From Larix sibirica (Eukaryota; Streptophyta; Pinopsida; Pinales; Pinaceae), in NCBI GenBank assembly GCA_004151065.3, contig NWUY0300103525.1:1914-23478 (forward strand): a DNA stretch of 21,565 nt, read 5' to 3'. Numbering within the stretch: the stretch's first letter is position 1; each line of letters starts with the position of its first letter. Below are positions 20,061 through 21,565 of this stretch, in pieces. Under the pieces are notes generated by a model, which worked only from the letters and a program-made list of their open reading frames with translations, had not been told where the DNA came from and ran no database searches. Position numbers and translations under genes: made by a program.

Positions 20061-20147
20061 AGTGGAGCAGACAAAAGACTCCATACATTCCATTTGTGAG
20101 TAGATAGGGAAAACATTACCTAATAACCTTATTGAAGCTATAAACAC
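20061..20147. repeat. Right copy of the ~88-bp direct repeat
   Basis: Partner of 18053-18140. It ends at ATTGAAGCTATAAACAC, directly before the inferred LTR start at 20148. This means the LTR element may have inserted exactly at, or just beyond, the end of this repeated unit. Confidence 0.65.
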
Positions 20148-20332
20148 TGAGTAGTGGCTAGCTCGCTTGGCCCGGATGGCCAGTTTTGGCCATGTAATGA
20201 ATATCTTCATTGGGTGTTGGTTTTCCCACATGGGGTTTCTAGGGTAAATTATGTGTCTATATTATGTTATTGCTTGTTTTTATTTATTTCTCTTGCGAAT
20301 TAAATTATGTATGCTCGTATAATTCCTAAAAA
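20148..20332 (+). repeat. Probable short 5' LTR (or LTR end) of a second LTR retroelement
   Basis: The stretch directly precedes a strong primer-binding site and contains GGTTTTCCCACATGGGGTTT followed by TAGGGTAAA, a motif style common in plant Copia LTRs. It also carries a perfect hairpin, ATGGCCA (20176-20182), GTTT loop, TGGCCAT (20187-20193). The left limit (TG at 20148) is set only by where the 88-bp repeat ends, so the LTR could be longer or differently bounded. The matching 3' LTR is outside the window. Confidence 0.5.
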
Positions 20333-20333
20333 A

Positions 20334-20355
20334 TGGTATCAGAGCCATGGTTAGA
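20334..20355 (+). other. Primer-binding site, initiator-Met tRNA
   Basis: TGGTATCAGAGCCATGGTTA matches the complement of the 3' end of plant initiator-Met tRNA over its first 19 bases without a mismatch. This is much better preserved than the site at 8553 and marks the start of the internal region of a second, probably younger, LTR retroelement on the + strand. Confidence 0.85.
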
Positions 20356-21565
20356 GTGTTGCTATTGTTGTGCTCGTTTAATGCTGTAAGTGTGCAGGAG
20401 GTAGATCGTTGATCTAGTCTGAGTGGAGAGAAGGAGTTGTCTTGTGAAGGTTTTAGTGGTTTGCAGATCTGGAATATTTGAGATGATTACAAATCTCAGA
20501 ACAAAGCCAACCACCACTTAGAGGAAAGGTGCTTTGGAAGGAGGCATGAAGAGCATATCCGTGGTTGACCGGTAAAGAACACGGGCTGCAAAGACTACCC
20601 ATGAAAACCCTAGCCAACATCATTTGGAATGTGCATTTGTTGAAGGGAGATGCCATTTCCATGGAGATAGAGACAACATGAGAGATCCCATAAGGAGATA
20701 GACTCTGAAAGACAGATATCGTGAATGTGCAGATCTCCAAATCACTACGTAGAACATAATGCATGTTGCTCATGGGTAGAATCCGTGTGAGAGGAGCGTG
20801 CTAAGGAAGAGACCGAGATCTGTTGGACATGAAGAGTTCCAACATGAGGAAAATTCATGGATTGAGGAAGAGATTATGTTTTAAGGAAGAGATCATGTGA
20901 ATATTGTGAGGCGAGCTCCTTGGAAGCCTTATCATGGAACCACCGGATTCGGTAAAGCCTTGGAAAAATACCTGCATGAAATCTCTGAATGAGCCCTAAA
21001 GAAGTGCGCCATAGTAAAATTGTTGAAGTGAAGCCGTCAAAAGAAGTGCACTTACAAAGGTAAACAATATCTGACAAAGTATGGCCAATATAAAAGTATT
21101 AGCATGAAAAGTACGAAAGTTTTGAATAAAGAGGTTACGACTTTAAAAAGAAAAGTTTTTTTGGAAGTGGATGGTGGAGACTTTAAATAATATTTGTTTA
21201 AATTTTTACAGGAACATTGGTTAATGGAATTTGAAGTCATATAAGGGTTTTATGGTGAAAAAGAGAAAAGTGACGGTTTGTTGATTTGTTATAAGAATGA
21301 TGAAGTTTCTTATTTGTGATTTAAGAGATAAGCATGTAAGAATGGAAATTATGCACATGAGAAGCAAGATAAGTATTTTAAAAGGTTTATTGTACTTGGC
21401 TTTTTGAATTAATTGTGGGGTGCATGTTCGGTGGTACCTGACACCCCAATATTTATGGTTCCTAGTTAGAATGTAATTACCCTAGGTGCTAGAAGCACAA
21501 GCTATCCCTCTTATGAACATAGAAGGGATGTTGTATCAAGTGTGGAATGAACCACTTGGTAGGTA
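20356..21565 (+). mobile_element. 5' leader / internal region of the second LTR retroelement (partial)
   Basis: This is the sequence downstream of the primer site up to the window end. I found no gag start and no convincing long frame. Minus-strand frames (20453-20773, 20874-21077, 21052-21240) have no recognisable domain. The stretch 20800-20900 repeats AGGAAGAGA-type strings three times (AGGAAGAGACC, AGGAAGAGATTATG, AGGAAGAGATCATG). The superfamily (Copia or Gypsy) cannot be fixed from the primer site alone; the LTR style suggests Copia. Another insertion may begin near 21416. Confidence 0.5.
21416..21448 (+). repeat. Short inverted repeat near the window end
   Basis: TGGGGTG (21416-21422) and CACCCCA (21442-21448) form perfect 7-bp arms around a 19-base centre that contains GGTACC. 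It could be an RNA hairpin in the leader or the edge of another mobile unit. Confidence 0.5.

Overview
The window reads as nuclear DNA of a seed plant with a large, repeat-filled genome. A conifer or other gymnosperm is my best guess, but that is inference, not something the sequence proves. One host gene is recognisable: the terminal exon of a plant SEC22-type ER/Golgi R-SNARE (2513-2599, + strand). It has a good splice acceptor, and its earlier exons are not in the window. Almost everything else is decayed mobile DNA.

Layout. (1) 1 to about 1467: the 3' part of a LINE-like element, + strand. It has the C-terminal end of an RNase H domain (288-425), two adjacent perfect stem-loops (623-669), an open frame for a coiled-coil protein with a C-terminal membrane segment (853-1281), and a stem-loop plus A-rich tail (1435-1498). 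(2) 1468-2512: intron-like sequence before the SEC22 exon. (3) 2600 to about 3750: SEC22 3' untranslated region and unassigned DNA. (4) 3757-4492: three different tandem duplications side by side. (5) 4500-6180: AT-rich DNA with no gene.

(6) 6184 to about 17980 is a nested insertion. A minus-strand LINE ORF1-like pseudogene (DUF4283-type domain followed by a CCHC zinc knuckle) is split in two. Its N-terminal part lies right of about 17345 and its C-terminal part left of about 6855. Between them sits an old Ty3/gypsy retrotransposon of about 10.5 kb on the + strand, with LTRs of about 1.7 kb, an initiator-Met-tRNA-type primer site, a gag remnant, and decayed RT, RNase H and integrase. Where the rest of gag and the protease should be, there is about 3 kb coding for an unrecognised protein of roughly 900-1000 residues on the opposite strand, now broken by stops and frameshifts. 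This antisense cargo is the most unusual object in the window.

(7) 18053-20147: unassigned DNA bounded by two diverged direct copies of an 88-bp sequence. (8) About 20148 to the end: the end of a short LTR carrying a perfect hairpin, a nearly ideal initiator-Met tRNA primer site at 20334, and the leader of a second LTR retroelement that runs out of the window.

No tRNA, rRNA or CRISPR array was seen. Family assignments come from reading motifs by eye; no searches were run.
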